Source of the DNA: Bradyrhizobium niftali
Lineage (GTDB): Bacteria; Pseudomonadota; Alphaproteobacteria; Rhizobiales; Xanthobacteraceae
Direction of reading: 5' to 3'
Assembly: GCF_004571025.1 (NCBI RefSeq)
Contig: NZ_SPQT01000026.1
Span: 83,242-147,241 of the forward strand
Length of the DNA stretch: 64,000 nt
Made by a program: the position numbers and the translations under genes
Shown: in pieces, positions 11,390 through 21,700 of the stretch
Layout of the letters: each line of letters starts with the position of its first letter
Position numbering within the stretch: the first letter of the stretch is position 1
Notes under the pieces: generated by a model
Database searches by the model: none
Seen by the model: the letters and a program-made list of their open reading frames with translations, nothing else
Told to the model about the DNA's origin: nothing

Positions 11390-13486
11390 TCACTTGAAAT
11401 TGTCCCAACCCGCGTCGGGCGCGAAACGTCCGCCGAATCGTTCGGCGAGCTCACGCAAGGTGGACACGACATTATCCACGCCGCGGGAGCGCGCATAGTT
11501 CAGTGGACCGCCGCGGAACGGTGCATACCCCGTGCCGAAGATCATGGCGCCATCGACCGCGTCGGGATCGTCGACGATGCCTTCGCGAAGCGCCGCGACG
11601 CAGACGTTGGACATCGGCAGCACCAGGCGGTCGATCATCTGGTCGGTCACACGCGGGCCGGTCTCGGGGAGCGGCGCCTTCTCCGCCTTGCCGTCCTTCC
11701 AGGTGTAGAAGCCCCTGCCGGTCTTGCGGCCGAGCTCGCCCTTGGCGACCTTCTCGCGCAGCCAGGCCGGTGTCGGGGGCAACAGATCGCCGAACTTGGT
11801 GCGCAGCATGTCGCCGACATCGAGGCAGATGTCGAGCCCGACCTGGTCGGCAAGCTCGATCGGCCCCATCGGCATGCCGAACTGCTCGGCCGCGGCGTCG
11901 ATCAGGCGCTGGTCGGTCTTCTCGTCCAGCATCACCATCGCCTCCAGCATGTAGGGCGTCAGCGCGCGGTTGACGAGGAAGCCGGGCGAGCTCTTCACGG
12001 CGAGCGGCAGGCGGTCGATCGCGCCGACGAAGGCGAGCGCCTCTTTCAACACTTGCGGATCGTTGCCGTCATGGCTGACGACCTCGACCAGTTGCAGCCG
12101 CGACACCGGATTGAAGAAGTGCAGTCCGACCAGCCGCTCTGGCCGCGCCAGCGTGGTGCGCAGGTCCTGAAGCGGAATGCTCGAGGTGTTGGTCGCGAGA
12201 ATCGCGCCCGGCTTCATCCGCGGCTCGAGGCCGGCATGGACCTTCTGCTTGAGCTCGAGCTTTTCCGGCACCGCCTCGATGACGAGATCGGCGTTGCGGA
12301 CGCCCTCCCCGTCCATGTCCGGAAGCAGACGATCGAGGGCGTCGCGCACGTCGGTGGGTTTGCGGATGATCTTGCCGTAAAGCTCGGCCGCGCGCTTCAC
12401 CGCGCCCGCGATCGGCTCCGCCTTCATGTCCGCGAGCGAGACCCGCAGCCCCTGCCCCGCACACCACGCCGCGATGTCGCCGCCCATGGCGCCGGCGCCG
12501 ATGACATGGACATGCTTCACCGTGTTGCCGGAGCCTGCCGCCTTCTTCATCTGCTCGCGCAGGAAGAAGACGCGGATCAGATTCTGTGCCGTCGGCGTCA
12601 CCATCAGCTTGGCGAATGACGCCTGCTCGGCCCCGAGCATCGCAGCCTTGCTGCCGCCATGCGTCTCCCAGAGATCGATCAGCGCGTAAGGCGCCGGATA
12701 GTGCTCGCGCGGTGCCGCCTTCGCAGCCTCCGAGCGCATGCGCTTGGCGAGCAGTCCACGCACCGGTCCGAGGTTGGCCGCGCGCGTGAGCAGGCCAGGC
12801 TTTGCCCGCTTCAGCCGGCCGAACAGCACGTCCTTCACCGCGCCACGGACGTGGCGCTCCTGCGTCACGGTATCGACGAGGCCGAGCGCTTTGGCGCGGC
12901 GTGCATCGATGGTGCGGCCGGTCAGCATCAAGGCCATCGACTGGGTCGGATTGACCAGTGCGGTAAAGCGCGCGGTGCCGCCGAGACCGGGATGCAGGCC
13001 GAGCATCACCTCGGGGAAACCGAAGCGCGCGCCGTCGATGGCGATGCGCGACTGGCAGGCGAGCGCGACCTCGAGCCCGCCGCCGAGACAGAAGCCATGG
13101 ATGACCGCGACCGTCGGCAGCTTGAGTGCCTCCAGATGATCGACGACGGCATGCGCGGCGCGGATGCGCGTTTCCACCATCTCGGGATCGCTGGCGCCGC
13201 GGAATTCGTTGACGTCGGCGCCGGCGATGAAGCCGGACGGCTTTGCCGAGCGGATCACGAGGCCTGCGGGGCGCTCGGTCTCGATCGCCGCGAGCACCGC
13301 GTCGAACTCCTCCATCACGTCGGAGGACAGCGTGTTGGCGCTTGTCCCGGCGCGGTCGAACAGCAGCCAGGCGACGCCGTCGGCATCGCGCGTCAGCTTG
13401 AAATGCTTGTAGGGGCCGTCGGCCGCCGGCTGGGGCCCGAGCATCAGCACGCGGTCGCCGAGCGCGGTCATGATCCTGGAATCCAT
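11390..13486 (-). CDS. fadB: fatty acid oxidation complex alpha subunit (enoyl-CoA hydratase / 3-hydroxyacyl-CoA dehydrogenase)
   Basis: Bifunctional protein of 698 aa. The N-terminal crotonase domain (about 30-220) has the oxyanion-hole region IAGADVNEF and the acidic GGGLEVALAC and PEVMLGLHPGLGGT motifs. A Rossmann domain begins near residue 330 (VIGAGAMGGDIAAW) and the C-terminal 3HCDH domain carries HFFNPVSRLQLVEVV and SPGFLVNR. Start chosen at 13486, two bases after the fadA stop, with GAGGCGG upstream. It catalyses hydration and NAD-dependent oxidation steps of beta-oxidation and should pair with the thiolase encoded just upstream. Confidence 0.92.
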   Translation of the reverse strand: MDSRIMTALGDRVLMLGPQPAADGPYKHFKLTRDADGVAWLLFDRAGTSANTLSSDVMEEFDAVLAAIETERPAGLVIRSAKPSGFIAGADVNEFRGASDPEMVETRIRAAHAVVDHLEALKLPTVAVIHGFCLGGGLEVALACQSRIAIDGARFGFPEVMLGLHPGLGGTARFTALVNPTQSMALMLTGRTIDARRAKALGLVDTVTQERHVRGAVKDVLFGRLKRAKPGLLTRAANLGPVRGLLAKRMRSEAAKAAPREHYPAPYALIDLWETHGGSKAAMLGAEQASFAKLMVTPTAQNLIRVFFLREQMKKAAGSGNTVKHVHVIGAGAMGGDIAAWCAGQGLRVSLADMKAEPIAGAVKRAAELYGKIIRKPTDVRDALDRLLPDMDGEGVRNADLVIEAVPEKLELKQKVHAGLEPRMKPGAILATNTSSIPLQDLRTTLARPERLVGLHFFNPVSRLQLVEVVSHDGNDPQVLKEALAFVGAIDRLPLAVKSSPGFLVNRALTPYMLEAMVMLDEKTDQRLIDAAAEQFGMPMGPIELADQVGLDICLDVGDMLRTKFGDLLPPTPAWLREKVAKGELGRKTGRGFYTWKDGKAEKAPLPETGPRVTDQMIDRLVLPMSNVCVAALREGIVDDPDAVDGAMIFGTGYAPFRGGPLNYARSRGVDNVVSTLRELAERFGGRFAPDAGWDNFK

Positions 13487-13488
13487 GG

Positions 13489-14772
13489 TCACACCGCCTC
13501 GATCAGCATGGCGCCGCCGAGCCCGCCGCCGATGCATTCGGTGGCGACGCCGCGCCGGGTGCCGAGGCGCTTCATCGCATTGACCAGATGCAGCACGATG
13601 CGGTTGCCGGAGGTGCCGACGGGATGGCCGAGCGAGATCGCGCCGCCATCGACATTGAGCTTGTCACGGTCGATCTCGCCGGCGGCGCCGTCGAGCCCCA
13701 GAATCTCGCGGCAGAATGTGTCGTCGTTCCAGGCGGCGAGGCAACCGAGCACCTGCGTCGCGAAAGCTTCGTTCAGCTCCCAGGTCTCGACGTCCTTGAC
13801 GGTGAGGTCGTTGCGCTGGAGCAGCGGCGTCGCGGACATCACGGGACCGAGCCCCATGATAGCAGGATCGAGCGCGGCCCAGTTGCTGTCGACGATGACG
13901 GCCTTCGGCGTCAGCTTGTGTTTTGCGACTGCCGCGTCGGAGGCGAGGATCACCCAGGATGCGCCGTCGGTGATCTGCGAGGAATTGCCGGCTGTCACCT
14001 GGCCCCAGGGGCGCTCGAACACCGGCCTCAGCTTTGCGAGCGTCTCGGCGGTCGAGTCCGGCCGCACGCCGTCGTCATGGTCGAAGAACTTGCCATCGCG
14101 GGAGAACGCGGTCTCGACCTCGCCCTTGAGAAAACCTTCGGCCTGCGCATGGGCGAGCCGGCGATGGCTCTCGGCGGCGTAGGCGTCGGACTGCGCGCGG
14201 GTGATGCCGAAGAGATGGCCGACGACCTCGGCGGTCTGCCCCATGTTCAAGTCCGTGATGGGGTCGGTGAGCCCGCGCTCCAGGCCGATGATCGGCTTGA
14301 GATAGCGCGGCCGCAATTTGAAGGCGGCGGCCAATTTCGCGGCGACGCCCTTGGCGGTGGCAAGGCCGGCGAACCAGCGCACGCCGGAATTCGGCCAGAC
14401 CAGCGGCGCGTGGCTCAGCGCTTCAGTGCCGCCGGCCAGGATCATGTCGGCATGGCCCTCGCGGATATAGCGGTAGGCGGTGTCGATCGACTGCATGCCG
14501 GAGCCGCAATTGATCTGCACGGTGAAGGCGACCATGTCCTCGCCCATGCCGAGCCGGAGCGCGGCGACGCGAGCCGGATTCATCTCGTCCGCGATGACGT
14601 TGACACAGCCGAGGATGACCTGGTCGAAAGTTGTGGGCGAAAACGGCTGGCGCGCCAAGAGCGGCCGTCCGCATTGCACGGCGAGATCGACGGGCGTGAA
14701 CGGGCCGGGCCCCGAGCGCGCCTTCAAGAACGGCGTCCGGCTGCCGTCGACGATGAATACCGGTCGTGCCAT
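13489..14772 (-). CDS. fadA: acetyl-CoA C-acyltransferase (thiolase), beta subunit of the beta-oxidation complex
   Basis: Thiolase of 427 aa, FadI/FadA-like, cleaving 3-ketoacyl-CoA. The acylated cysteine is Cys89 in NCGSGMQS. The C-terminal GHPVGTSGNR holds the catalytic His and ECIGGGLGGAM the second Cys. The start overlaps the fadE stop by one base (TGATG), and the stop is two bases before fadB, so the three genes are coupled. Whether it is closer to FadA or to FadI cannot be settled by eye. Confidence 0.92.
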   Translation of the reverse strand: MARPVFIVDGSRTPFLKARSGPGPFTPVDLAVQCGRPLLARQPFSPTTFDQVILGCVNVIADEMNPARVAALRLGMGEDMVAFTVQINCGSGMQSIDTAYRYIREGHADMILAGGTEALSHAPLVWPNSGVRWFAGLATAKGVAAKLAAAFKLRPRYLKPIIGLERGLTDPITDLNMGQTAEVVGHLFGITRAQSDAYAAESHRRLAHAQAEGFLKGEVETAFSRDGKFFDHDDGVRPDSTAETLAKLRPVFERPWGQVTAGNSSQITDGASWVILASDAAVAKHKLTPKAVIVDSNWAALDPAIMGLGPVMSATPLLQRNDLTVKDVETWELNEAFATQVLGCLAAWNDDTFCREILGLDGAAGEIDRDKLNVDGGAISLGHPVGTSGNRIVLHLVNAMKRLGTRRGVATECIGGGLGGAMLIEAV

Positions 14773-17039
14773 CAGCTCGCCGCCCTCTGTTCACCGAGTT
14801 CCTGGAAGAACTGATGCACATCTCCGGTTTTCTTGTAAATCGGCGACAGCGCCTCCGGCGCAAAATCGTCGACCTCGATCACCTTCGTGACGGCTTCGCG
14901 GGCCGCGGCAAGCTGCTCGCCCTCGGCCTGCGTGATCACGCCCTTGGCCACCGCCTCCTTCAACTCGCTGATATGCGCGGCGCGGATACGCTTGGCGATC
15001 GCGTCGGTGCCCGCGACCAGCTTGAAGGCGCGCTCCAGCCGGGCAAAGCCGCCGTCGTCGTCGACATAAGCAAGGTCGGGCGTGAGGCGGTCGCGTGCCG
15101 CCGACGGCTCCAGCACGAGGCTTGCGCATCGGTGCACGACCCGGTCGGACGGGCCGAGCACACGGGCGCCGAAAGGCTGGACCACGAGCTTGAGGAAACC
15201 GGCGACGAAGCGGTTCGGCAGATTGGCGAGAATTTCCGCGAGCCGATTTTCAATGGTCTTGAAGCCGGTCGCCATGCACCATTCCAGCGCGGCTAAGTCC
15301 TCCGTCTGCCGGCCCTCGTCCTGCCAGCGTTTCAGCGCGGCCGAGAGCAGATAGAGCTCGGACAGAATGTCGCCGAAGCGCGCCGAGAGCATCTCCTTGC
15401 GCTTGAGCGCGCCGCCGAGCGTGAGCAGCGCCATGTCGGCGCAGAGCGCAAACGCCGCCGAATAGCGCGAGAGCTGGCGATAGAATGGCGTGGCCTCGCC
15501 CGCATCCGGCGCCGGCGCGAACGCGCCGAAGGTCCAGCTCCAGCCGAAGGCACGGAAGAGCGTCTGGAAGCTGTGGCCGACATGTTTCCAGAACGCGGTG
15601 TCGAAGGCCGTGAGCCCGCGCGCGCGGTCGGTGTCGGCGAGCGCGTTCATCTCGTCGAGCAGATAGGGATGGGCGCGGATCGCGCCCTGCCCGAACACGA
15701 TGAGATTGCGGGTCAGGATATTGGCGCCCTCGACCGTGATGCCGACCGGGACGGCGCGGTGCAAATTGCCGAGATAGTTTTGCGGACCGTCGATCACGGC
15801 CTTGCCGCCGTGAATGTCCATGGCGTCGTCGATGGCGGTGCGCATCCGCTCGGTCGCGTGCAGCTTCATGATGCCGGAGATGACGGCCGGATGAACGCCG
15901 GCATTGAGCGCCGCGCAGGTGAGCCGGCGCGCCGCGTCGAGCTGATAGGCGGTGGCGACGATGCGGGCGAGCGGCTCCTCGACACCCTCGAACTTGGAGA
16001 TAGAGATGCCGAACTGCTCACGGATGCGGGCATAGGCGCCGGTGGTGCGCGCGGCGTAGGCGGCGCCGGCCGCCGACAGCGACGGCAGCGAGATGCCGCG
16101 GCCGGCGGCAAGCGCCGTCATCAGCATCTTCCAGCCCTGCCCGAGGCGCTCCTTGCCGCCGATGACGTAGTCGAGCGGGATGAAGACGTCGCGGCCCCAG
16201 TTCGGACCGTTCTGGAACACCTGCATCGACGGCAGATGGCGGTGGCCGATCTCGACGCCGGGCAGATTGGTCGGGATCAGTGCCACGGTGATGCCGAGCT
16301 CTTCCTGCTGGCCCACGAGGTGGTCGGGATCATAGGCCTTGAAGGCGAGGCCGAGCAGCGTCGCGACGGGGCCGAGCGTGATGTAGCGCTTGTGCCAGTT
16401 GAGCCTGAGGCCTACGACCTCGCGGCCTTCGAAGGTGCCCTTGCAGATGATGCCGGTGTCCACCATCGAGGCCGCGTCGGAGCCGGCTTCAGGGCTGGTG
16501 AGGCCGAAGCAGGGAATGTCGCGGCCGTCGGCGAGCCGCGGCAACCAGCGCGCCTGCTGCTCCTTCGTGCCGAAGCGCATGAGGAGTTCGCCGGGGCCGA
16601 GGGAGTTCGGCACCATCACCGTGACGGCGGCAGCGATCGAGCGGGTCGAGATCTTGCGCACGACTTCCGAATGGGCGTAGGGCGAGAAGCCGAGGCCGCC
16701 AAACTCCTTCGGGATGATCATGCCGAAGAATTTCTCGCGCTTGACGAAGTGCCAGACATCCGGCGGCAAGTCGCGCCATTCCCAAAAAATCTTCCACTCG
16801 TCGAGCATGGCGCAGAGCTCGTCGACCGGGCCGTTGAGAAAGGCCTGCTCCTCGTCGGTCAGGGCTGCCGGCGGGACCTTCAGCAGCTTCGCCCAATCAG
16901 GGTTGCCGGTGAACAGATCGGCGTCCCACCAGACGTCCCCGGCCTCCAGCGCCTCACGCTCGGTGTCGGACATCGCCGGCAGCACGCCGCGCGCCCAGGA
17001 GAAGATCGGTTTTGTGATGGTGTCGCGGCGGAAGCTCAT
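14772..17039 (-). CDS. fadE: acyl-CoA dehydrogenase, FadE type
   Basis: FAD-dependent first step of fatty acid beta-oxidation, 755 aa, the long form typical of FadE. The N-terminal helical domain is followed by the FAD-contact segment CFGLTSPEAGSDAASM near residue 180 and by a mid-domain GVEIGHRHLPS. The C-terminal part (DIHGGKAVIDGPQNYLGN and after) carries the family-specific extension. First gene of the fadE-fadA-fadB-thioesterase operon. A 300-bp gap upstream contains one palindromic repeat, so the promoter should lie within about 150 bp of the start. Confidence 0.92.
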   Translation of the reverse strand: MSFRRDTITKPIFSWARGVLPAMSDTEREALEAGDVWWDADLFTGNPDWAKLLKVPPAALTDEEQAFLNGPVDELCAMLDEWKIFWEWRDLPPDVWHFVKREKFFGMIIPKEFGGLGFSPYAHSEVVRKISTRSIAAAVTVMVPNSLGPGELLMRFGTKEQQARWLPRLADGRDIPCFGLTSPEAGSDAASMVDTGIICKGTFEGREVVGLRLNWHKRYITLGPVATLLGLAFKAYDPDHLVGQQEELGITVALIPTNLPGVEIGHRHLPSMQVFQNGPNWGRDVFIPLDYVIGGKERLGQGWKMLMTALAAGRGISLPSLSAAGAAYAARTTGAYARIREQFGISISKFEGVEEPLARIVATAYQLDAARRLTCAALNAGVHPAVISGIMKLHATERMRTAIDDAMDIHGGKAVIDGPQNYLGNLHRAVPVGITVEGANILTRNLIVFGQGAIRAHPYLLDEMNALADTDRARGLTAFDTAFWKHVGHSFQTLFRAFGWSWTFGAFAPAPDAGEATPFYRQLSRYSAAFALCADMALLTLGGALKRKEMLSARFGDILSELYLLSAALKRWQDEGRQTEDLAALEWCMATGFKTIENRLAEILANLPNRFVAGFLKLVVQPFGARVLGPSDRVVHRCASLVLEPSAARDRLTPDLAYVDDDGGFARLERAFKLVAGTDAIAKRIRAAHISELKEAVAKGVITQAEGEQLAAAREAVTKVIEVDDFAPEALSPIYKKTGDVHQFFQELGEQRAAS

Positions 17040-17218
17040 GGCAAAACCTCATGGATCAGCGCGGGTGACCGACATTTTAGCGGAAAGTGGCCGGGGTAAG
17101 TGAACACTTCGCGCGCAAAAAGAAGCGAATTGACGCGGCCGGGCGGCCGCCCCGGGGGCCATAACGGCCGGGGCGTGGGGGCAGTTCCGCGGAGGGGAAT
17201 CGGGCTGAAGGCCCCATC

Positions 17219-17318
17219 GTCATTCCGGGGCGACGCGCGAGCGTCGAGCCCGGAATCCATAACCACCATCGGGAGTATGGATTCCGGGTTCGCGCCTGAC
17301 GGCGCGCCCCGGAATGAC
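17219..17318. repeat. palindromic intergenic repeat, GTCATTCCGGGGCG family
   Basis: Terminal inverted repeat GTCATTCCGGGGCG / CGCCCCGGAATGAC with an inner GGAATCCATA / TATGGATTCC dyad. It occupies the middle of the 300-bp gap between fadE and the flavin reductase gene, where I saw no gene. A shorter relative is at 34198-34271. Confidence 0.7.
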
Positions 17319-17339
17319 GGTGAAGAGAGCAGCGCCGGC

Positions 17340-17963
17340 CTAATCCGGCCGGACCATCTCGAACATGTTTTCCGGCTTGATCTCGAAATAGTCGCCGCGG
17401 CGGCCGGCGCGGACGATGGGGCGGGCGGCGGCGGTCTGGTAGACGCCGTCCTTGATCATGGCCTTGTCGATATGGACGGCGACGACCTCACCCAGCGTCA
17501 GCCAGGCATCGGCCTCCTTGCCGTCGGCGCCCTTGAGGCGGACGATGTCGGACACCTTGCACTCGAAGGCGACGGGGCTCTCAGCCACCCGCGGCACGTT
17601 GACGAGCTTGCCGGGCACGGCGGTGAGGCCGGCGACCTCGAACTCGTCGACCTCAGGCGCGACATGCGCCGCGGTCGCATTCATCTGCCTGGCGAGATCC
17701 ATCGTGGCGAGATTCCAGACGAACTCGCCGGTCTGCTCCATGTTCGCGACCGTGTCCTTCCAGTTGGTGGAGGAGAAGCCGATGATCGGCGGCACGTAGC
17801 AAAAGGCGTTGAAGAAGCTGTAGGGCGCGAGATTGACGTGGCCCCTGGTGTCGCGGGAGGAGATCCAGCCGATCGGCCGCGGTGCGATGATGGCGTTGAA
17901 GGGATCGTGCTTGAGGCCGTGGCCCTTGGAGGGCTCGTAGAAGTACAGGTCTTTGTCGGTCAC
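17340..17963 (-). CDS. flavin reductase-like protein (FMN-binding split barrel)
   Basis: Protein of 207 aa with the split-barrel flavin-binding signature FNAIIAPRPIGWISSRD near residues 21-37 and NLAPYSFFNAFCYVPPIIGFSS after it, as in the DIM6/NTAB family. It likely binds FMN and reduces flavin for a partner oxygenase or acts on its own. The start is GTG at 17963 with AGGGGAA upstream; the frame is open further upstream, but that stretch is the palindromic repeat at 17981-18060 translated. No obvious partner oxygenase is adjacent. Confidence 0.82.
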   Translation of the reverse strand: MTDKDLYFYEPSKGHGLKHDPFNAIIAPRPIGWISSRDTRGHVNLAPYSFFNAFCYVPPIIGFSSTNWKDTVANMEQTGEFVWNLATMDLARQMNATAAHVAPEVDEFEVAGLTAVPGKLVNVPRVAESPVAFECKVSDIVRLKGADGKEADAWLTLGEVVAVHIDKAMIKDGVYQTAAARPIVRAGRRGDYFEIKPENMFEMVRPD

Positions 17964-17980
17964 GCTGGCTTTCCCCTGAT

Positions 17981-18060
17981 CGTCATTGCGAGCGCAGCGA
18001 AGCAATCCAGAATCCCGCCGCGGAGACAGTCTGGATTGCTTCGCTGCGCTCGCAACGACG
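17981..18060. repeat. palindromic repeat with a 25-bp perfect stem
   Basis: Positions 17986-18010 and 18031-18055 are perfect inverted complements (25 bp; core AGCGAAGCAATCCAG) around a 20-bp loop. It lies just upstream of the flavin reductase start and reads through in frame as SAAKQSR...CARND, a peptide seen as false N termini in Bradyrhizobium annotations. A degenerate relative is at 21974-22035. Confidence 0.75.
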
Positions 18061-18143
18061 GAGTTTGTTGATCCGTCCTCGCCCGCCACCAGCCGGTCAG
18101 TCCAGGGCGGTCGGCCTGCTTATAGGGGAAATTCCAGTGCCCG

Positions 18144-18743
18144 TCAGTGACGCGGCGACAGACCCGCGATGACGAAATCGATCATCTGGTCGATGGTCGG
18201 GCCCGGCTTGGTTGCGCACTGGGCGATCATCTGGGGGTGGAAGAAGCGCATCATCGCCGTGCAGGAGCACAGCGCGGCCAGTTGCAGGTCCGGGGCCTCG
18301 AACTCGCCGGAGGCCGCGCCCTGAGCGATCATCTGGCCGATGACCCCGGCAATGCACTCCATATGGGCGACGCAGACGTCCCAGTCCTCCTGCATCGCGA
18401 TCTCGACCATCTCATGCAGCTTGTTATCGCCGACATAGCGCTCGGTGTTCATGCGATGGATGGTGGTGAGCAGCTCGCGGAAGCGCGGGAGCACCGGACC
18501 AGGCCTCGCCACGATCCGCTGCGCTTCGATCTCAACCTCGCCCATCAGCGAACGAGCCACCGCCTGGTGAATCGCCTTCTTCGATTCGAAGAAGCGATAG
18601 ACGTTGGCGGGGCTCATCCTGAGCTCCTTGGCGATGTCGCCGACCGTGGTCTTCTGGTAGCCGATCTGGCGGAACAGCCGCTCGGCCACCTCGAGGATAC
18701 GATCCCGGGTGTCGCCTTCGATATGTTCCGCAACCAGTGTCAT
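18144..18743 (-). CDS. TetR-family regulator of the adjacent RND pump
   Basis: TetR-type repressor of 199 aa. The N-terminal helix-turn-helix is TTVGDIAKELRMSPANVYRFFESK (about residues 32-55). The ligand domain is variable, as usual. It is the third gene of the adaptor-pump-TetR set, 34 bp after the pump stop and in the same direction, which suggests local autoregulation. A site sharing 15 of 18 bases with one upstream of the adaptor gene overlaps its ribosome-binding region (18746-18763). Confidence 0.87.
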   Translation of the reverse strand: MTLVAEHIEGDTRDRILEVAERLFRQIGYQKTTVGDIAKELRMSPANVYRFFESKKAIHQAVARSLMGEVEIEAQRIVARPGPVLPRFRELLTTIHRMNTERYVGDNKLHEMVEIAMQEDWDVCVAHMECIAGVIGQMIAQGAASGEFEAPDLQLAALCSCTAMMRFFHPQMIAQCATKPGPTIDQMIDFVIAGLSPRH

Positions 18744-18745
18744 CT

Positions 18746-18763
18746 GTCAGGACTCGTCAGTCA
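18746..18763 (-). promoter_or_regulatory. candidate TetR operator at the tetR start
   Basis: The plus strand reads GTCAGGACTCGTCAGTCA, 3-20 bases upstream of the tetR start codon. The site before the adaptor gene reads GTCAATAATCGTCAGTCA; 15 of 18 positions agree. TGACTGAC-type repeats are frequent TetR targets. The repressor assignment is inferred from proximity. Confidence 0.45.
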
Positions 18764-18777
18764 GCACTTCTTCTCAC

Positions 18778-21700
18778 TTATTCAGCCGCTTCAGCAAGCG
18801 GAATTGCGTGCGGGTCATCGCTCCCATGCTGCGGCGCGGCAGGCTGCTCGGGGGTGCCGGCCTCGTCCAGGCTCTTCCTGAACCACAGGGCGTAGAGGCC
18901 CGGCAGATACAGGAGCGTCAGGAAGGTCGCCACGAACAGGCCGCCCATGATCGTGATCGCCATCGGGCCCCAGAACGCCGAGCGCGTCAGCGGGATCATG
19001 GCCAGGATGGCGGCCAGCGCCGTCAGCACCACCGGACGAGCCCGGCGGACGGTCGCCTCCACGATCGCCTCTCGGCGGGTCAACCCATGAGAAACGTCGG
19101 TCTCGATCTGGTCGACCAGGATGACCGCGTTGCGCATGATCATGCCGGCGAGCGCGATCAGGCCGAGCAGCGCCACGAAGCCGAACGGGGCGTTGGCGAC
19201 GTTGAGGCCCAGGGACGCACCGACGATGCCGAGCGGCGCGGTCAGGAACACCAGGATCAGGCGCGAGAAGCTCTGAAGCTGGATCATCAGCAGCGTCAGC
19301 ATCACCATGACCATCACCGGGAAGAGGATGAAGATCGAGGCATTGCCCTTGGCGGATTCCTCGAACGCGCCGCCCGGCTCGATGCGGTAGGCCGGCTCGA
19401 GATGATCCTTGATCGCCTTCAGCTTCGGCGTGATCTGGTTGGTGACGTCGGGCGCCTGCACGCCGTCGACGACATCGGAGCGCACGGTGATCGCCATGTC
19501 GCGGTTGCGCCGCCACATGATCGGCTCCTCGTGGGAGTACTCGATCTTGGCGATCTGCTGGAGCGGCACGGCAACGCCATTGCGCGAGGTGATCGTGAGG
19601 TCGCCGACGCCGCCGAGGTCGAGGCGCTCGGACGGGATCGCACGGGCGACCACGCCGACCTTCTCGATGCCATCGCGCACGGTCGTGACTTGCGAGCCCG
19701 AGATCAGCATTGCAAGCGCCTGCGACACGTCCTGCGGGGTCAGGCCCATGGCACGGGCGCGATCCTGGTCGACGACGAGCTTGAGATAGGGCGACTGCTC
19801 GTTCCAGTCGAGCTGGACATCCTTGACGCTCTTGTTCTGCCGCATGACGTCGCGGACCTCGTAGGCGATCTCGCGCACCTTGTTGGCGTCGGGGCCGATC
19901 ACGCGGAACTGCACGGGGAAGCCCACCGGCGGACCGAAGTTGAAGCGATCGACACGGACACGCGCCTCGGACAGAAAGCCATCGGCGGCCGCATTTTCGA
20001 TCTTGGCCTTGATGCGCTCGCGCGCCTCGACGCCCTTGGCGACGATGACGACCTCGGCAAAGGCCTCGTTCGGAAGCTGCGGGTTGAGGCCGAGCCAGAA
20101 GCGCGGCGAACCCTGGCCGACATAGGCGGTATAGGTCTCGATGTCCTTGTCGTCCTTAAGCAGCGTCTCGGCCTTCTTCACCGCCTTCTCGGTGACGTTG
20201 AAGGCGGTGCCCTCGGGCAGGCGCAGCTGAAGGAACAGCTCGGGCCGCTCCGACAGCGGGAAGAACTGCTGCTGGACATGACCGAAGCCGACGACCGAGG
20301 CGACGAAGACGCCGACGGTCGCGACCACCACCGTGATGCGGTGATTGACGCACCACTGCACGACAGCGCGCAGGCCGCGATACATGCGGGTCTCGTAGAC
20401 CGCGTGCGGATCGTGGTTGTGGTGCACCTTGATGTTCGGCAGCAGCATGACGCCGATATAGGGCGTGAAGATCACCGCCACGAACCAGGAGGCGACCAGC
20501 GCGATCGCCACGATCCAGAAGATGCTGCCGGCATATTCGCCGACCGCGGAATTGGCAAAGCCGATGGGGAGGAAGCCAGCGGCCGTGACCAGCGTTCCCG
20601 TGAGCATCGGAAACGCAGTGGATTCCCAGGCGAAGGACGCCGCGCGCATGCGGTCCCAGCCCTGCTCCATCTTCACCACCATCATCTCGACCGCGATGAT
20701 GGCGTCATCCACCAGAAGGCCGAGCGCGATGATCAGCGCGCCGAGCGTGATGCGGTGCAGGTCGAGCGACATCGTGTTCATGACGATGAAGACGATGCCG
20801 AGCACCAGCGGCACGGACAGCGCGACCACGATGCCGGTGCGCCAGCCGAGTGCCAGGAACGAGACGAACAGCACGATGACGAGCGCTTCCATGAAGGAGT
20901 GCACGAACTCGCCGACGGCGTGCTCGACCACCTTGGGCTGGTCGGCGATGAGCTTGACATCGATGCCCTGCGGCACCGCCTTCATGAACTCGGCGGTGGC
21001 CTTCTCGACCTCCTTGCCGAGATCGAGGATGTTGGCGCCCTTGGCGGTGACGACACCGATGCCGATCGCGGCCTTGCCTTCCTGGCGCACGACGAAGCTC
21101 GGGGGATCGACATAGCCGTGGGTGACGGTGGCGATATCCCCCAGGCGGAAGACGCGGCCGTTGCTCTCGACCGGGGTCTCGGCCACGGCCTTGGCGCCGT
21201 CGAGCGCACCGGTGACACGCAGCGGCACGCGCTGCGAGGAGGTCTCGACCGTGCCGGCCGGGGTCACGTTGTTCTGCTTGGCGAGCGAGTCGAACAGCGC
21301 CTGCGGCGTGATGCCAAGGGTGGCGAGCTTGGCATGGCTGAACTCGACGAAGATGCGCTCGTCCTGATTGCCGTAGACGTCAACCTTGGTCACGCCCGGC
21401 ACCTTCAGGAGGCGCTGACGGAAGCCTTCGGACACCTTCTTGAGCTGGGCATAGTCGGCGCCGTCGCCGGTCATCATGTAGAGGATCGAATCGACGTCGG
21501 AGAACTCGTCGTTGACGACGGGTCCGAGGATGCCGGAGGGCAGCTGGCCCTGCACGTCGACCAGCTTCTTGCGCAGCAGATAGAAGAGGTAAGGCACGTC
21601 CTTCGGCGGCGTCGAGTCGCGGAAGGTGACCTGGAGCGCGGTGAAGGCAGGCTTGGAATAGGTCTGCACCTTCTCGAAGTAAGGCAGCTCCTGGATCTTC

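Noticed and set aside
17964..18089. 42-residue extension of the flavin reductase
   Set aside because: It is the translated palindromic repeat; the GTG at 17963 has a ribosome site.
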